Shown here: piece after piece, positions 1-11,319 of the stretch
Position numbering within the stretch: position 1 is the first letter of the stretch
Layout: each line of letters opens with the position of its first letter
NCBI RefSeq assembly: GCF_027943255.1
Contig: NC_072897.1
Coordinates: 59,420,406-59,484,405, forward strand
Reading direction: 5' to 3'
Source: Anastrepha obliqua
Taxonomy: Eukaryota > Arthropoda > Insecta > Diptera > Tephritidae
DNA length: 64,000 nucleotides
Program-made: the position numbers and the translations under genes
The notes under the pieces: model-generated
What the model saw: only the letters and a program-made list of their open reading frames with translations
Database searches by the model: none
Told to the model about the DNA's origin: nothing

Positions 1-675
1 GAAAACCTTATCGATTCTTTTGTCACTATCCGACTAGCAATATACCAGCCGGACCTAGAGGTTCCACCGTTGCTACCGTTATTGTCCATGCCACTCTCTA
101 CTTCAGAGAGAGTTCTACTACGCGGAAAATGGGTTTCGAACCATCAGGCTTTCGAATGGAATCCAGCCTTACTGAGCGGTCTAGATGACGGACCTTACAA
201 AGTCTCACTGCTTCCCTCATTCCTTTGACTTTACTGCAGATATTTCTATGGGATTCAAGTTTGGCTTTCCGTGCTTTTACCTTATATTCTCTCTGTGTAA
301 GTCGATGATTAGCCCAGTCCTCTCCTGTTTGGGTCTTTAAGGCCTTAATAAGAAGTTTTCTGGACCATACACGAAGCTTCGACAGTTCAGGGTTCCCCCA
401 AGGAACCGCTTTCCCCTGTCTACTTTGCCTGAGTGAGCACAAAGCAATTGATTAAAGTACCATCTAATTTCTAAGTAGCATCTTCAAGCATTCCTTCTGA
501 TTTGAGTTTTTTCAGGTTTGGTAATTGCTCTGTTACAAGCTCACCATACCTGTCCAAGTCCACATTTCGAGGATTCCTACCGGAAGGTATTGATATTGTA
601 TCAATTCGATAAGACGATGATCAGAAAGAGAGTCCTCTTCCAAAATCGCCATCGGTTGATTTGAGTTAGGTAGTA
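1..675 (-). mobile_element. LOA-like non-LTR retrotransposon, copy C (partial)
   Basis: This is the endonuclease-end and linker region of the same LINE family as copies A (7.4-10.1 kb) and B (15.3-20.3 kb). The bases at the left edge match copy B near 17,413 on the same strand, so the element runs off the window. The longest open stretch, 98-442, encodes the basic linker between endonuclease and reverse transcriptase, with WGNPELSKLRVWSRKLL and HRLTQREYK shared by all three copies. Homology to copy B stops near 675, where R1-like coding sequence begins on the same strand. Copy C is therefore probably a 5'-truncated insertion into the R1-like element. Clade assignment (LOA/I group, from the RNase H domain of the longer copies) is inference. 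Confidence 0.8.
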
Positions 676-1650
676 GTCAATATCGCCATGCTTCCTATTC
701 ATCCACCCTTCAAGATTTGGTTTGAGTTTGTAGATCCACCGTCTTTGCCAGTCGACCATAGATCGCATTCTCTCTACCGGCTTTTCTGTTGCCTTCGGTT
801 TTATTCCTTTTACTCCATATAGGCGATACAACTCCATCGTATGAATGTTCACTGGTATCTTTCTAGCAACAACGCATATTGTGTCGTCTGTGGGTGACAA
901 ATGATGCTTGAAGCTTAGCCTCAGAGGCAAGCATGACTCCGGGATACTTAATTGCTTTTATTCCTGTGAGAATATTTCGTACTTGCCAACAGTGATCCTG
1001 ATAACCCTTATAGCACTGTATAGGTTGGCGAATTTGTGGGGGTTTTCCCGTATTGCAGTTTTAAGGACAATGTTAAGAACCCCATCTGGGACAGATGTCT
1101 TACAATCTTTTACAGTTGTAGTGTGTTTAGCACTTCTTTCGGTGTCACCGGTGGCACGTTTGGAATTGTATCTAGGTCCTTTCCCTCGTCGTTTGTTTCC
1201 CCCTGTGGGGGAAAGAGTCCCACTATTATTTGTTGCAACAATTGTGGACACGTGGGCTGCGGTGCTCTAGGGCCTTTCACCATGACCGTTTTATACGTCA
1301 GTCCCCAGGGGCAGTACTTGCACCATCTCGCATTTGTCTGAAGCAACGATTTTTGCGTTCCCTTATTGCTTTTTTATAGTTCCTGCTTTCGTGCTCTATT
1401 CTCTGCCTGAAGGCCATTCAAGATTGGTCGTTGACGCGCTCTTGTTGCTCTTCTTCGCGCCTTTATGCAAGCTATTCCAATATCAGTTATTTCAGCAGTC
1501 CACCAGTAGGCAGGTTTGCGTTTGTCACCATATCTACATCTGGGCATCAGTGCATCACAAGCGGCTTCTATCTGGGCGGCCATATGTTCCGCCATATCAT
1601 CCGCACTAGTGGCGGGAAGGTAAGCATCATCCCATGCCGACCTAAATGAC
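676..1650 (-). pseudogene. R1-like linker, RT start and RT C-terminal remnants
   Basis: The linker at 1,374-1,595 has PAYWWTAEI, matching PVYWWTDEI of copy 2. At 1,110-1,346 is a PRAPQPTCPQLLQQ block, again matching copy 2 (PESPQPTCPKLLQQ). At 958-1,251 a degraded KxxxPDGVLN block marks the RT start. At 676-930 come VVARKIPVNIHTMELYRLYG, aligned with VIAGKLPADIQAKELGRVYG of copy 2, then DWQRRW and HGDIDYYLTQ, the conserved C-terminal R1 signature. The RT palm with YADD is absent, so this is an internal deletion derivative. Confidence 0.7.
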
Positions 1651-1864
1651 TCGGTACTGAAGGCCGTCTTTTTTCACTTTTGTCGCGTTTTCCATTTTTC
1701 GCCTGTCCTCATGCATTTTTATTATTATGGCCAGATGGTCACTATGCGTGTGGATGGACTTCTCGATCGTCCACTTCGCTCGATTTGCCGTTACGCGGTC
1801 TGCAAATGCCAGATCAATTATGGACCGCCCCCTACTGCACTCGAAAGTGAATGTTCAGGAAGTA

Positions 1865-2275
1865 TTAAGTAATACAAGTCCATTGCCGCGAAAGTTTCCT
1901 CGACCAATCATCCTCTTGGTTTTGTGTGCATGCTGCGTTAAAATCCCCAGTAACGAGGATTGGACACTTCCCTCTTAGCTCCAGCTCGAGGGCCGTCATC
2001 ATGCGTGCGAAGGTTTCTAACGACCATCTAGGTGGCGAATAGCAACTCACACAGTAAGCACCATCTAATTTCGCCCAAGTATAGTCGAATTCTGGTATCG
2101 GCTTCTTAGATTGGTGCACCTCGTCGGTCAGAGTCCGCAATCCAACTGTGAGAGTTGATGTTTTCGTAGAGATCGGAGAGAGAAGAGCAACATCTACATT
2201 ATTTTCAGCGAGCGTTTGCCATAGTAGGTCTTGGGCTTCTCGACAGTGGTTGATATTGAGTTGAAATATCTTCAT
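1865..2275 (-). pseudogene. R1-like apurinic/apyrimidinic-type endonuclease, N-terminal part
   Basis: The 136-residue stretch opens with MKIFQLNINHCREAQDLL, the typical start of R1-clade endonucleases (a catalytic Asn in the QxNxxH motif). It continues to a PILVTGDFNAA motif, corresponding to the second conserved block (GDFNA). In the element this enzyme nicks the target DNA for target-primed reverse transcription. The frame ends at 1,865 and the C-terminal SDH block is out of frame near 1,735. Copy 2 lacks exactly this N-terminal part, so the two copies complement each other for comparison only. Confidence 0.8.
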
Positions 2276-2448
2276 GCTTTAAGTTTGCGCACCGCCTCTT
2301 GATATCGGGGGCCTTTTCCGCTTCCCATTCCACACCGTCTGCAAAACTTCGTGCGGTCTTTTCCTTTGTACGCATTCGAGACGTGGTCGAACGCCCAGCA
2401 TTTGTAGCACCTTTTAGGGGAGATTACTTCCAGCACGCGGCATCGAAT

Positions 2449-3429
2449 TCATCCCATCTTAATGGGGCAACGCTCGAGGACCTTTTTGGCGTCATCCGCG
2501 AGAAGCGAAATGTACACAGATTCTGTGCCTCCGTGTATATTACGTCTGATTTTTATTGAGCTTTTATCAACGCTGAGGTATTTGAGCTCTACGCTGTTTT
2601 TCACCAACCGCAGCATGTCCGCGTATGTCATACTATCTGCCTGTTTTTTCGATGATGACCGCATCAGGCGTGGATCTGCCATCTTTTCTATCTCTTAAAG
2701 TTTTCTTTTTTTTTTGACTTTGGTCCATTCTTCCTTGGCCCCGGAAGACATCAGTGCATGCGGATAGTGGTCACCTTTCCTTTCTTGTTGCTATCTGCAC
2801 TGCGACAGTTTTAGGACTAACTCAATCTCTAACTCTTTTAGCGGTTAGTTTCACACTTTTTTGTAGTGCTGCTTGGGTCAACCGCACCGGTGTCGATATT
2901 AGTCAGTGTGTGATAAAGTCAGTGTGTGTGTGCTTTATTATGCTACACATTTTTCTGATGTCACCGTGGACATTTTTCCGCGACAAATGACAGTAATCTG
3001 TCGCTTACCTTCCCTAGACGCTCTACCAGTTCATATAGTGCACCGGGTGTCGGAGTCGGTGCTGGAGGGAGCAGAATGCTTTTTGATGTTGCTTTTTGCT
3101 GTAGCTGTCGAGCCACATCGCTGTCCAGGTGGGATGGTGGCGTCCCAATAATGCCGCTTGGCACATTGCTTGTGAGCGCTGTCAACCTGTTTGGAAGGCG
3201 TTGGCTCGCTGCAAGAGTCGGCGCATTGCCCTCCGTTCTTTGCTCGGTTGTTACTGTTGCCTGTGGAGGGGACCTTCTTATAACGGAGCTCCGCTTCGGT
3301 TTTCATGTTGCTGGTATTTTTTATTTCGTGTTTTTGTTTGATTTGTTCAATTTTGTTCATTCTAAACGGGTCTAAACTCACAACCGCTATCTCCACGCGT
3401 GCATGTAGTTTCCGATCAGGGGTACACAA
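2449..3429 (-). pseudogene. R1-like ORF1 (Gag-like) remnant
   Basis: Two out-of-register pieces are visible. The upstream piece (3,031-3,429) is Ser/Thr/Lys-rich and ends in a segment that in copy 2 precedes the Gag-like domain. The downstream piece (2,449-2,682) carries SMTYADMLRLVKNS and VYISLLADDAKKVLE, matching TSYADMLRAVKHSE and MYLSLRADDAKKMLD of copy 2. The product of such ORFs is an RNA-binding Gag-like protein that packages the retrotransposon RNA. Cysteine knuckles expected at the C-terminus would lie near 2,300-2,450 and are only weakly seen, out of frame. Confidence 0.7.
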
Positions 3430-3499
3430 CAGGGTGGGGCTATCTCTCCACTTCCGTGGAACCTGACCGTCAATAATCTTCTTCAGGAACTTTAAAAAA

Positions 3500-4320
3500 T
3501 GGGAGATAAGACAATTTCATATGCCGTTGATTTTGTAATAACAATTTCGGGCAACATTTTCCAACACTGTGTAATCTTCCACAAAAAGCTCCCACGAGGA
3601 CTAGAAGTAATACCGATACTGTTCCGCAGAAAACATAGAACACCTGCTCTTCAACATATATCCCCAATTAACAGAAAGGGCTAAATATCTAGGACTCGTA
3701 CTGGATAGGAAGCTAAATTGTGGGCTCACAGTCACAGATGAAGTACGCAAAGCTACGACGGCTCATTGGGAAAAATGAGGTTTGAAACCCAGAATGATAC
3801 ACCGGTTGTACACAGCAGTGATTAGACCAATTCTCTACTACGGTATTGCAATCTGGTGGAATGCCCTTGAGAAGGGCGCAAACATTAAAAGAGTTGACAA
3901 GGTCTATAGACTCGCCTCTCGTCTTATAACCGGTGCAATGTCAACCACACCATCGAAAGCAGTGTATGCGACATTAAACTTCCTTCCTGTAGACCTACAG
4001 GCAAGATACATTAGGCGCTGTGCGGCAATAAGACTGAACACTTTAAGTAAGTGGTGAAACACAGACTATGGTCACGGTAAAATCCTAGATGGCATTTTTG
4101 AGCTTCTTGAACAGGTGGACTATCCCGCCTACACTTGCCATTACAACGTTCACGACCCTCCTAGCCTCGAAGAAAGAGTGGCAACGTCACGTTGTAGCAC
4201 AGGGCAAGTCTATCCATGTATACCCGGATGGCTCAAAACTCGAAGGCAGCGTGAGCAGAGGCGTATATTCCGAACATCTGGGGATTTCCTTCAGTTGTCT
4301 GTATTTGGAATTTCTAGTTT
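3500..4320 (+). pseudogene. LINE family 3 fragment: RT thumb to RNase H start
   Basis: The segment reads AKYLGLVLDRKL, then (3,782-4,057) RLYTAVIRPILYYGIAIWW and SRLITGAMSTTPSKA, the conserved end of an RT of the LOA/Jockey type. It then reaches YPDGSKLEGSVSRGVYSEH near 4,220, the first strand and catalytic Asp region of an RNase H domain. Several frame changes occur. The same family appears on the minus strand at 47.1-49.4 kb and with target duplications at 55.8-56.9 kb. Both ends are truncated; it abuts the R1-like element on the left and a Tc1-like element on the right. Confidence 0.75.
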
Positions 4321-4379
4321 ATGTAACTAGCGCACCGTTAGTATGTTTGTGATCGCCAAGTGGACAATATAAAAATATA

Positions 4380-5340
4380 TAAAAACGGGCCGACGTACTA
4401 CGATTGAACAGCGAGAACTGATCATCAAGCATTTTCAAAGCTGAAAGTCGCTGCGAAAAATTACGGAAACAGCTTGTTTGAGTAGTGCTACAGTACAAAG
4501 TATCATTTAACGCTTCGTTCATGAAAGTCGGGTGCAAAATAAAGGCCAATGTGCACCAAATAAAATTTTTGACGAAGGGGATGAGCGTTTAATTGTTCGA
4601 AAAATAAAAGAAAACCGAATGCTATCGGCTCCAAAACTGCTAAACGAAATTCAGCAGGAAATGGGCAAATCATGTTGCGTCGTAACAGAACGACGGGTAC
4701 TACGTGAAAAGGACTTTAATGGTCGACTAGCACGAAAGAAGCCATTCATAAATAAAAAAAACCAATAGAGCCGAGTTGCCTTCGCCAGAGAGCTCTAAAT
4801 TATAGATTTTGATTTCTGTAGAACGGTAATATTTTCTGACGAGTCCAAATTCAACCTATTCGGCTCAGATGGAATGTCTTACGTCATGGTGATAGCAGTG
4901 TATGTCATGTATCGTACATATGTCCGCAGCCGGAGTAGGAAATTTAGTGTTTGTCGAGGGTATTATGGACAAAACAATGTATGTACCTCAATATTCTAAA
5001 ACATAATTGACTCCAAAGGGCTGCGAAACTTGGAATACCTCAAAATTTCCGTTTCTACCAGGACAATGACCCTAAACATAAGGCGGCAATCGTGCAGACA
5101 TGGCTCATATGGAACTGCCCACATTTGATGCAACTACTGGCTCAATCACCTGACATGAACGTCACCGAGAATTTATGGTCATTACTGGAAACAAAAATCC
5201 GCAATAAAGATCAGATAATAACCGTAATTTTGGAGGATTGGAACAAAATCGAACCGGAAGTAACGAAAACGCTAGTGGAGTCAATGCCAGTAAGGTTAAA
5301 AGCTGTTAACAAAGATAAAGGATACCACACAAAGCACTGA
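4380..5340 (+). pseudogene. Tc1-like transposase pseudogene (DD34E)
   Basis: N-terminal helix-turn-helix sequence starts near 4,390 (TTIEQRELIIKHFQS, then KSLRKITETA). An intact stretch at 4,532-4,768 carries APKLLNEI and GRLARKKPF. The first catalytic Asp lies in FSDESKFNLFGSDG (codon 4,838-4,840), the second in YQDNDPKHKAA near 5,065, and the Glu in NVTENLWS near 5,168. Spacing from the second Asp to Glu is 34 residues, the Tc1 signature. The reading ends in the usual VNKDKGYHTKH-type C-terminus. At least two frameshifts and several stops make it inactive. A candidate right terminal repeat, rich in GTGAGCCACTGTA, ends near 5,600; I find no matching left end. Confidence 0.85.
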
Positions 5341-5689
5341 ATCATTTTTAAATCATTAGTTTAACTTATATTATATATAAAAGAAATGAATACTGCGTGA
5401 AATAAGCTATGACATAAAATTTTGAACTGTTCTGTGTTTTTGTTTTTTATATTTTTTTTTTAAACCTTAAAAAATATAAAAGTATCTTTTTTATACTACA
5501 ATTGCGTATAAATTATTTGATATTTAAATTTTTTTAAAAAAGTTTTAGCTTTCAAAATACAGCATTCGAAGTTTTAGTAGTTCGCATGTGAGCCACTGTA
5601 TGTATTTTTTATGTATGTAGATATGTACATACTTATCCTGCCACAAGTTCAGTTACAAGTTAAGTCCGTTATAGATATGAAATTATAAT

Positions 5690-7335
5690 ACTTTTTTTAA
5701 TGAAGTTAGTTTTATTTATTTATGTAAATAATAAAAAAACAAAATTTTAAATTTTAATTCGAAATGGTCACCATTTGCTTTTACAAAAGCTTTCAAATGA
5801 TTACGCCCTTTATCTATTGCAGCTCTCTTGGTTTCGATGAATGTTGACGTCGCTGCTCGAACCAACAATTGTTTGAGATTCTTCAAACTTCTGTGAGGTC
5901 TTCGACAGGCCATTTTCTCTGATTCTGACTACAAACTGTAGTCCCTTGTATTTAAATCTGGATTTCCAGACGTCTAATTTTCCGCCACTATGAACCCTGG
6001 GTGGTTTTTGCCTTATATCCTGGAGCGAAATCTTTCTGGGAGATCCACTACTTCACCACGACTTCTTAGACATTCTCCTTGTACACTTTTGCCCGATATT
6101 AAACCATTTTTCGCAGAAGTGAAGAAATGTAACGCCCTTACAAAACACTCCGCACCAAATCATTACGGAAGGTGAATGGCCACGCTGAACCCTTGGAATA
6201 ACACTTTTTGTGTCTTGAGAAGCACAGATTTTGTCGTTTTGATTATTAAGAACTTGTGCAACAGTGAACATTTTCTCATCTGTGAAAAGAATATATTCAT
6301 GACCGTTGACCGCGTGACACCGAAGAAGCTGTTTGCATCAGTCGAGTCTAATTTTCTACAAGTGCGTTGTCAAAAGATAACCAATTGAGCAACGGAAGGA
6401 TTTCATATGGATGTCATCTTTAATTAGTGTTGACATTTATCTGGTCGATACATTCATTTCCGTGGGCATGATTTTCTGGTTTCAAATAATACGTTCACAT
6501 ATGCATTAACGACCACCTATAAATCCACCAAAATAATCTGCCCGTTCACATATGCCAGATTCAATCAGCTGTCAATACTGCTTTGAGAGGTTTTTCTTCA
6601 TAGAAATTATTTTGGTGGAATACTTCCGTGTTTTTGCTTTCTTTAATTATTACTAACGATATGTAGAAAGTACAAGGAGAAGGAATAGCTAATTTAATTG
6701 CGCAATTGGCTGCTAATAATATACAGTTGGAAGAAATCTGTATGCGACGTTTACTGAGGTTGCAAAAAATTATGGCAGCAATACGCATGGGAAATTCTAT
6801 ATTACCTACATTTTATAATAAATAATAAGACGATAAAACGTTTATGGATACACCCTTTTTTCTGTAAAATGAATCCATAATTAATAATAATTAACAAACA
6901 TTTTATTAGAATTATGTTTACAGACTTGTTTTCTTTGCCGGCATCCAATTCATTTAGTTTTTATTTTGATGTTTCGCCTTACATTCGTAATAATAATTAT
7001 CGATAACACAGAAAACACAGGGATGTATGCTAAAAAGTATCGCTACTATCTAAGATTATTTTATAATCTCAGATTTTGGGAGAGAAATTTTGTATGGGAA
7101 ATCGCGCTTTTTAATTACGGATTTTGAGATAAGCGCGAAAAAGTAGATCATCTACTTATATGTGAATGTATTATTAGACGTTTGGGGAAAATCGATTGAT
7201 CGTGCCGTAAACAAACATTCCCGAAATATTAAGTTTTTTCAGAAATTCATAAATCTCACTTACACTTTTACCACACCTATGTAATGCAATCATTGCAATG
7301 CGAGTTTTCTTAGCTCCCCACGCCATTGTTAACAA
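5690..7335 (-). pseudogene. Mariner-type transposase pseudogene, split by an insertion
   Basis: On the minus strand the N-terminal helix-turn-helix (MAWGAKKTRIAMIALHRCG, then SVSEIYEFLKKLNISG) lies at 7,170-7,330. After an unrelated insertion the protein resumes near 6,500 with KIMPTEMNVSTR, a TAA stop, MSTLIKDDIHMKSF and IGYLLT. It goes on to the first catalytic Asp in FTDEKMFTVAQV (near 6,280), then VMIWCGVFCKGVTFLHFCEK and a C-terminal block at 5,716-5,913 ending KANGDHFE. The second catalytic region between about 5,945 and 6,050 is deleted or unreadable. Terminal repeats were not found. Confidence 0.75.
6485..7175. mobile_element. 691-bp insertion with terminal inverted repeats
   Basis: The segment separating the two halves of the mariner pseudogene starts with AATAATACGTTCACATAT and ends with its inverse, reading AATAATACATTCACATAT on the other strand (one mismatch in 18). 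It has a second inverted repeat, CCACCAAAATAAT at 6,525-6,537 against 6,606-6,618. No transposase is recognisable; a short minus-strand frame at 6,561-6,788 has no identifiable domain. I could not define a clear target-site duplication, so the outer boundary is approximate and the superfamily is unknown. Confidence 0.55.
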
Positions 7336-7426
7336 ATGAAATTTGTTGAGTATAATTTTTGAGTAGACAATGCATATAATGGAACTTTTTTCTGCGAATT
7401 TTTTCTCGTTTTTTTATAATTTCCAT

Positions 7427-10076
7427 CAAAAACAAGAACCATGGTTATGTCACAAGCGTATCTGTGGTCTAGGTGCTATGTCGTGGGGACAAATACTTCA
7501 TTGTGAAGGGAATGTGAGACCGCGAGCATGTATTATCATGCCGAGGTTGATCGAACATACGATGTTAAAAGAGCTATGCTCCGAAGATATCGTTGTTGCA
7601 AAGATAAAGTACTTGAAGACTGGGAACAAAGTCGAAGCCATCACAGTTTCGGCCTACCTACCCTACGACTCTTTACAGCCACCTCCTTCGAGGGAGCTAC
7701 GAGAAGTGGTCAAGTATGCAGAGTCCAATAATCTGGGGCTAATAGTGGGCTGTGATGCAAATTCACAGAACATTGTGTGGGGAAGCAGCAAACGCAACCC
7801 CAGAGGTCTCAAGTTACTGGATTTTATCCTGTCATCCGATTTGATCATTCAAAACACTGGTAACAAACCAACTTTTGTGACCAAAAGGAGACAAGAGGTG
7901 CTTGATTAACCACTTAACAATAGGTCAGTTAGAAATCAAATCAACCGATGGCAAGTTTTGGAAGAGGACTCTCTTTCTGATCATCGTCTTATCGAATTTC
8001 GACGGTGAATTGATACAATATCAATACCATCCGGTAGGAATCCTCGAAATGTGAACTGGGACAGGTATGATGAGCTTGTAACAGAGCAATTACCAAACCT
8101 GATAAAACTCAAATCAGAAGGAATGATTGAAGATGCTACTAAGAAATTAGAAGGTACTTTAATCAATTGCTTTGAGGAACTGTGCCCACTCACGTAAAGT
8201 AGACAGGGGAAAGTGGTGCTTTGGTGGAACCCTGAACTGTCGAAGCTTCGTGTATGGTCCAGAAAACTTCTTATTAAGGCCTTAAAGACCCAAACAGGAG
8301 AGGACTGGGCTAATCATCGACTTACACAGAGAGAATATAAGAAAAAAGTACGGAAAGCCAAACATGAATCCTATATAAATTTCTGCAATATCGTCGGAGA
8401 AATGAGGGAAATAGCGAGACTTTGTAAGGTCATTCATCTAGACCGCTCAGTAAGGCTGGATTCCATTCGAAAACCTGATGGTTCATACACCAGTTCCCAA
8501 TCGGAAACCCATTTTCCGCGTAAGAGTAGTATTTATTCCGAAACCAGAAAAAGACGACTATTCCCTATCAAAAATTATAGACCAATCAGTGTGACATCTT
8601 TCATGTAGAAAAGTCTAGAACGTGTGGTGGAGAAACATATTCGAGTTGGGGTATTGCTGAGAAGTCCACTTAGTAGAAATCAACACGCTTACCAGAGCTG
8701 AAAATCATGCGAATCAGCCTTACATGATCTTGTTAGCAAAATTGAAGCCCGGCTGGAAGCTGACGAATACACAATGGCCGTGATCATGGACATTGGGGGG
8801 CTTTTGATAAAACCACTTTCGGCTCGATATGTTCTTCAGCCGAATGACTCGGAGTTAATCAAACCATTGTAAAATTGATATATTCCATGCTCTCTGAGAG
8901 GCTGTTAACCGCTGGGGGGAGCAGTGACGAATTAATCACAGTCAGGGCCAAGCAAGGGTGTCCCCAAGGGGTGTTCTTTCTCCGCTGCTGTGGTGCTTCG
9001 TCGTATACTCTCTACTAGCGGAGATGCAGGAACTCGGTTTTCATGTCCAAGCATATGCGGACGATGTCTGTGCGCTAACGTCGGACGTCGGCGACGGAGC
9101 ATGGTTAAGTTCACAATCCGGGAACTATACAGGCTACAAAGATGTGTAGGTTTACGCATCACGGGTGCCATGAGTACAACCTCTGGTGATGCCCTAATGC
9201 TATGCTTGATTTGCTCCCCCTGGATCTTAAGATACAACAGTAACCAATAAAAGCAATATGTAGACTCCATAAATATGGTTTCTGGCACGAAGATGGAACT
9301 TCGGAACACAGAGAAATCTTTAAGTTGCCATCTGACCAGTATCCACTGTTTTTGGCACCTAAAGACGACCTGATACCCACAGTTTCATTTGGAAGGAAAT
9401 TTGATGTCAGATGGGTACCGATGGGTCCAAGAACGAAATAGGGTCTGGAGAACGCAAAGAGAACCTTAGCGATTAATGAAAAATGTAAGAAGAAGCCTAA
9501 TTCTGTCGCAAGGCAGAAAATGCTTGTTTTTATATGTGTTCCAGGACACTCCGGTGTTCAAGGAAACGAAATTGCCGATGATTTAGCCAACCGTGGATCA
9601 GCGATTCCCCCACAGGAAACAATTTACATAAAGAGCGATATTTCGGTCTAGAACGATGCAGAACTGCAAAGTGTTTTGTGACAAGTCCGAACAGAAAATT
9701 GTCAAACTTTCTAATAAAACGTGGAAGGAAAGGCGTTGGGTTGATGGCCGGTATTAGTACAGGACACAACCCATGGGGTCAGCATATGACCTTAGAGGAG
9801 GCGGATAGCACTGATCACTTTCTCTGTGAGTGTCCTGCCTTTGCTGGAGCACGCCTACTAGTTTTTTCCGATGTTATGAGAATGAGTAATATTCGTTCTC
9901 TAAAACTAGAGGATATTTACAGATTTGTCAAAGAATCTGGAAAATTCTCACAGGACTAACTATCTCTATCTCTGTCTATTTTCTTTTCTATCTCTTTCTC
10001 TGATACTTTTCTCCTTGCCTCCTTGACTATCAACCCCCTTTCTGGTGCTCCTTGGCTCGACCTTTTCAAATTTCAA
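7427..10076 (+). mobile_element. LOA-like non-LTR retrotransposon, copy A (5'-truncated)
   Basis: It begins abruptly inside the endonuclease at KQEPWLCHKRICGLGAMSWG (7,427-7,909), with GCDANSQNIVWGSS as the catalytic GDFNA-like block. The linker follows at 8,213-8,608, then RT pieces: SFMxKSLERVVEKHIRVG near 8,600-8,660 and AYADDVCALTSD at 9,048-9,085, so the catalytic YADD is intact. A deletion fuses YADD almost directly to RSMVKFTIRELYRLQR, losing the RT thumb start that copy B retains. RNase H with VPGHSGVQGNEIADDLANRG is at 9,538-9,600. The 3' tail aligns with copy B, ending near 10,076. Multiple stops show it is dead. Confidence 0.85.
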
Positions 10077-10269
10077 TTTCAATTTTATGCTAATCGTGAA
10101 GATAGTTGCATCAGGGTCGATTTCGCAAATGACAAAGTTTAAAACCCAACTAAGAATTATAGTATGTATAGTATCTCTTTGCTTGACACAAGTGTTAACA
10201 TCCAAAGAATCCGTAGTTTTCCTTGTATTATTACTTTAGATACCGTTCCTGCTAAGGTCACCAGTGACG
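10077..10269. other. No recognisable feature
   Basis: Between the 3' end of LOA-like copy A and a short RT relic I see only AT-rich sequence without domains, inverted ends or tandem repeats. It may include part of the RTE-like relic beyond recognition. Confidence 0.4.
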
Positions 10270-10392
10270 CGAGTTTCATTGGCGCACCTTGCCGACGGAG
10301 AATAAAGGAAGTTTTTTTCTGTCGATGCTGTCGAAATCTTTTTTAAAGTCTACAAATAAACTAGGGAGATCAAGCCCATGGTCCTACAAATA
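10270..10392 (-). pseudogene. LINE reverse-transcriptase motif A relic
   Basis: On the minus strand the segment reads LPSLFVDFKKDFDSIDRK, the first catalytic-Asp block of a LINE reverse transcriptase (commonly F(I/V)DFxxAFDSIDR in RTE- and Jockey-type elements). Only about 40 residues are recognisable. The best match in the window is the RTE-like element at 22.2-24.1 kb, which has the similar LALDSIDRSSIW. Too short to assign a clade firmly. Confidence 0.55.
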
Positions 10393-10589
10393 TCAGTTCA
10401 GTCCATGAGTTCGTGAGTTTTTTAAAGTAAGTTAATTTTTAATTAATCAATAATATATTTTCCTTCAATATTTACAATGTCTTAATGTCCCAACGTTTAG
10501 GCAAACTTAAAATTTTTTTAAACTTTTTGCCCCTGGAGCCAAAATACGTAGTTCTTGTTACTCATATGGGATTAAAGTCCACGGAAAAG

Positions 10590-11075
10590 GTGATAATCAC
10601 GGCATTAGCTCCCATACGAGCTCGTTCAGCTTGCCTAATGTTTGCCTTGCGCTATGAGGTCTTGCGTAGTCGTGGTGAAACAAAACTTTGCGTCTATTCA
10701 CTAAAGACGGTCGTTTTTTTTTAAGTGCCTCATTCAGGTGTGATAGCTTATGGGTATAATAATCAGCAGTTATCGTCTGGCTTGGTTCCAGAAGTTCATA
10801 ATAAACAATGGCCGGTATCCCACCAAATAGACAGGAAAATATTCTTGGGGTGAAGACCATCTCTAGGGGTCGGCTCTGGAGTTTCATCTTTATCTAACCA
10901 TGAGCGTTTGCGAACAGGATTATTGTAAAAGACCGAGTTTTCGTCACCAGTAACGATACGGTTCAAAAAACTTTCATTTTCAAGCCGTTGCAGCGGAATC
11001 CATTTTCCCAGCTTTGAAACCCTTTCCAACTGAACCAGGTGCCTTTAAACTGTTCCATGCGATGAATTTAACCTC
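10590..11075 (-). pseudogene. Mariner (DD34D-type) transposase fragment
   Basis: Two overlapping frames read VSKLGKWIPLQRL, FLNRIVTGDENSVFY (first catalytic Asp in TGDE), WLDKDETPEPTPRDGLHPKN, then IVYYELLEPSQTITADYY and LFHHDYARPHSARQT (second catalytic Asp in HDxARPH). This order and wording is that of mariner transposases proper, cut-and-paste enzymes acting on their terminal repeats. One frame change occurs near 10,850. The third-Asp block (SPDLAPSDY) should follow near 10,550 but is absent, so the 3' end is truncated. No terminal repeats were found. Confidence 0.85.
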
Positions 11076-11319
11076 TGAGGCTATCATTGCATTTTTACCA
11101 CTTTTATAAAAAAAAAAAACAAAGTATGTAATATACGATAAGTACGATAAGTACATACTTATACAGTCATCGACTAGCACTCTTGGCGTTCGGTTGTGTT
11201 TTTTTTCTCGCAGTCTAGTGATCATAATCTGAGTTGATTGCAGCTTTTTTTATTTTCTAATTATTCATCTCTTTTCGTGCATCGGTTTGTTAATTTGTTT
11301 ACAAGCTTATATTGCTTGT
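11076..11319. other. AT-rich spacer, nothing recognised
   Basis: The stretch contains an A12 run near 11,109 and a short tandem of ACGATAAGT at about 11,135-11,155. No coding or transposon signature is visible before the I-like element begins. Confidence 0.4.

Larger units (their letters stand above)
676..3430 (-). mobile_element. R1-clade non-LTR retrotransposon, copy 1 (decayed)
   Basis: Read from high to low coordinates, this holds ORF1 remains, an APE-type endonuclease, the post-endonuclease linker, the start of the reverse transcriptase and a C-terminal RT-distal piece. Each part aligns by eye with the better preserved copy 2 at 39.9-43.6 kb. The middle of the RT is missing: a KAPGPDG-like start near 1,150 is followed by only a short stretch before the C-terminal region near 900. 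Many stops and frame changes show it is old. The 3' end is cut where LOA copy C begins. R1 elements classically insert in 28S rDNA, but no rDNA is visible here. Confidence 0.8.

Noticed and set aside
908..1346. Plus-strand frames of 100-120 codons
   Set aside because: They are antisense to the R1-like RT relic, whose minus-strand reading matches copy 2.
4343..4380. Left terminal repeat of the Tc1-like element
   Set aside because: The sequence does not match the inverse of the right-end candidate at 5,572-5,600; the left end is probably lost.
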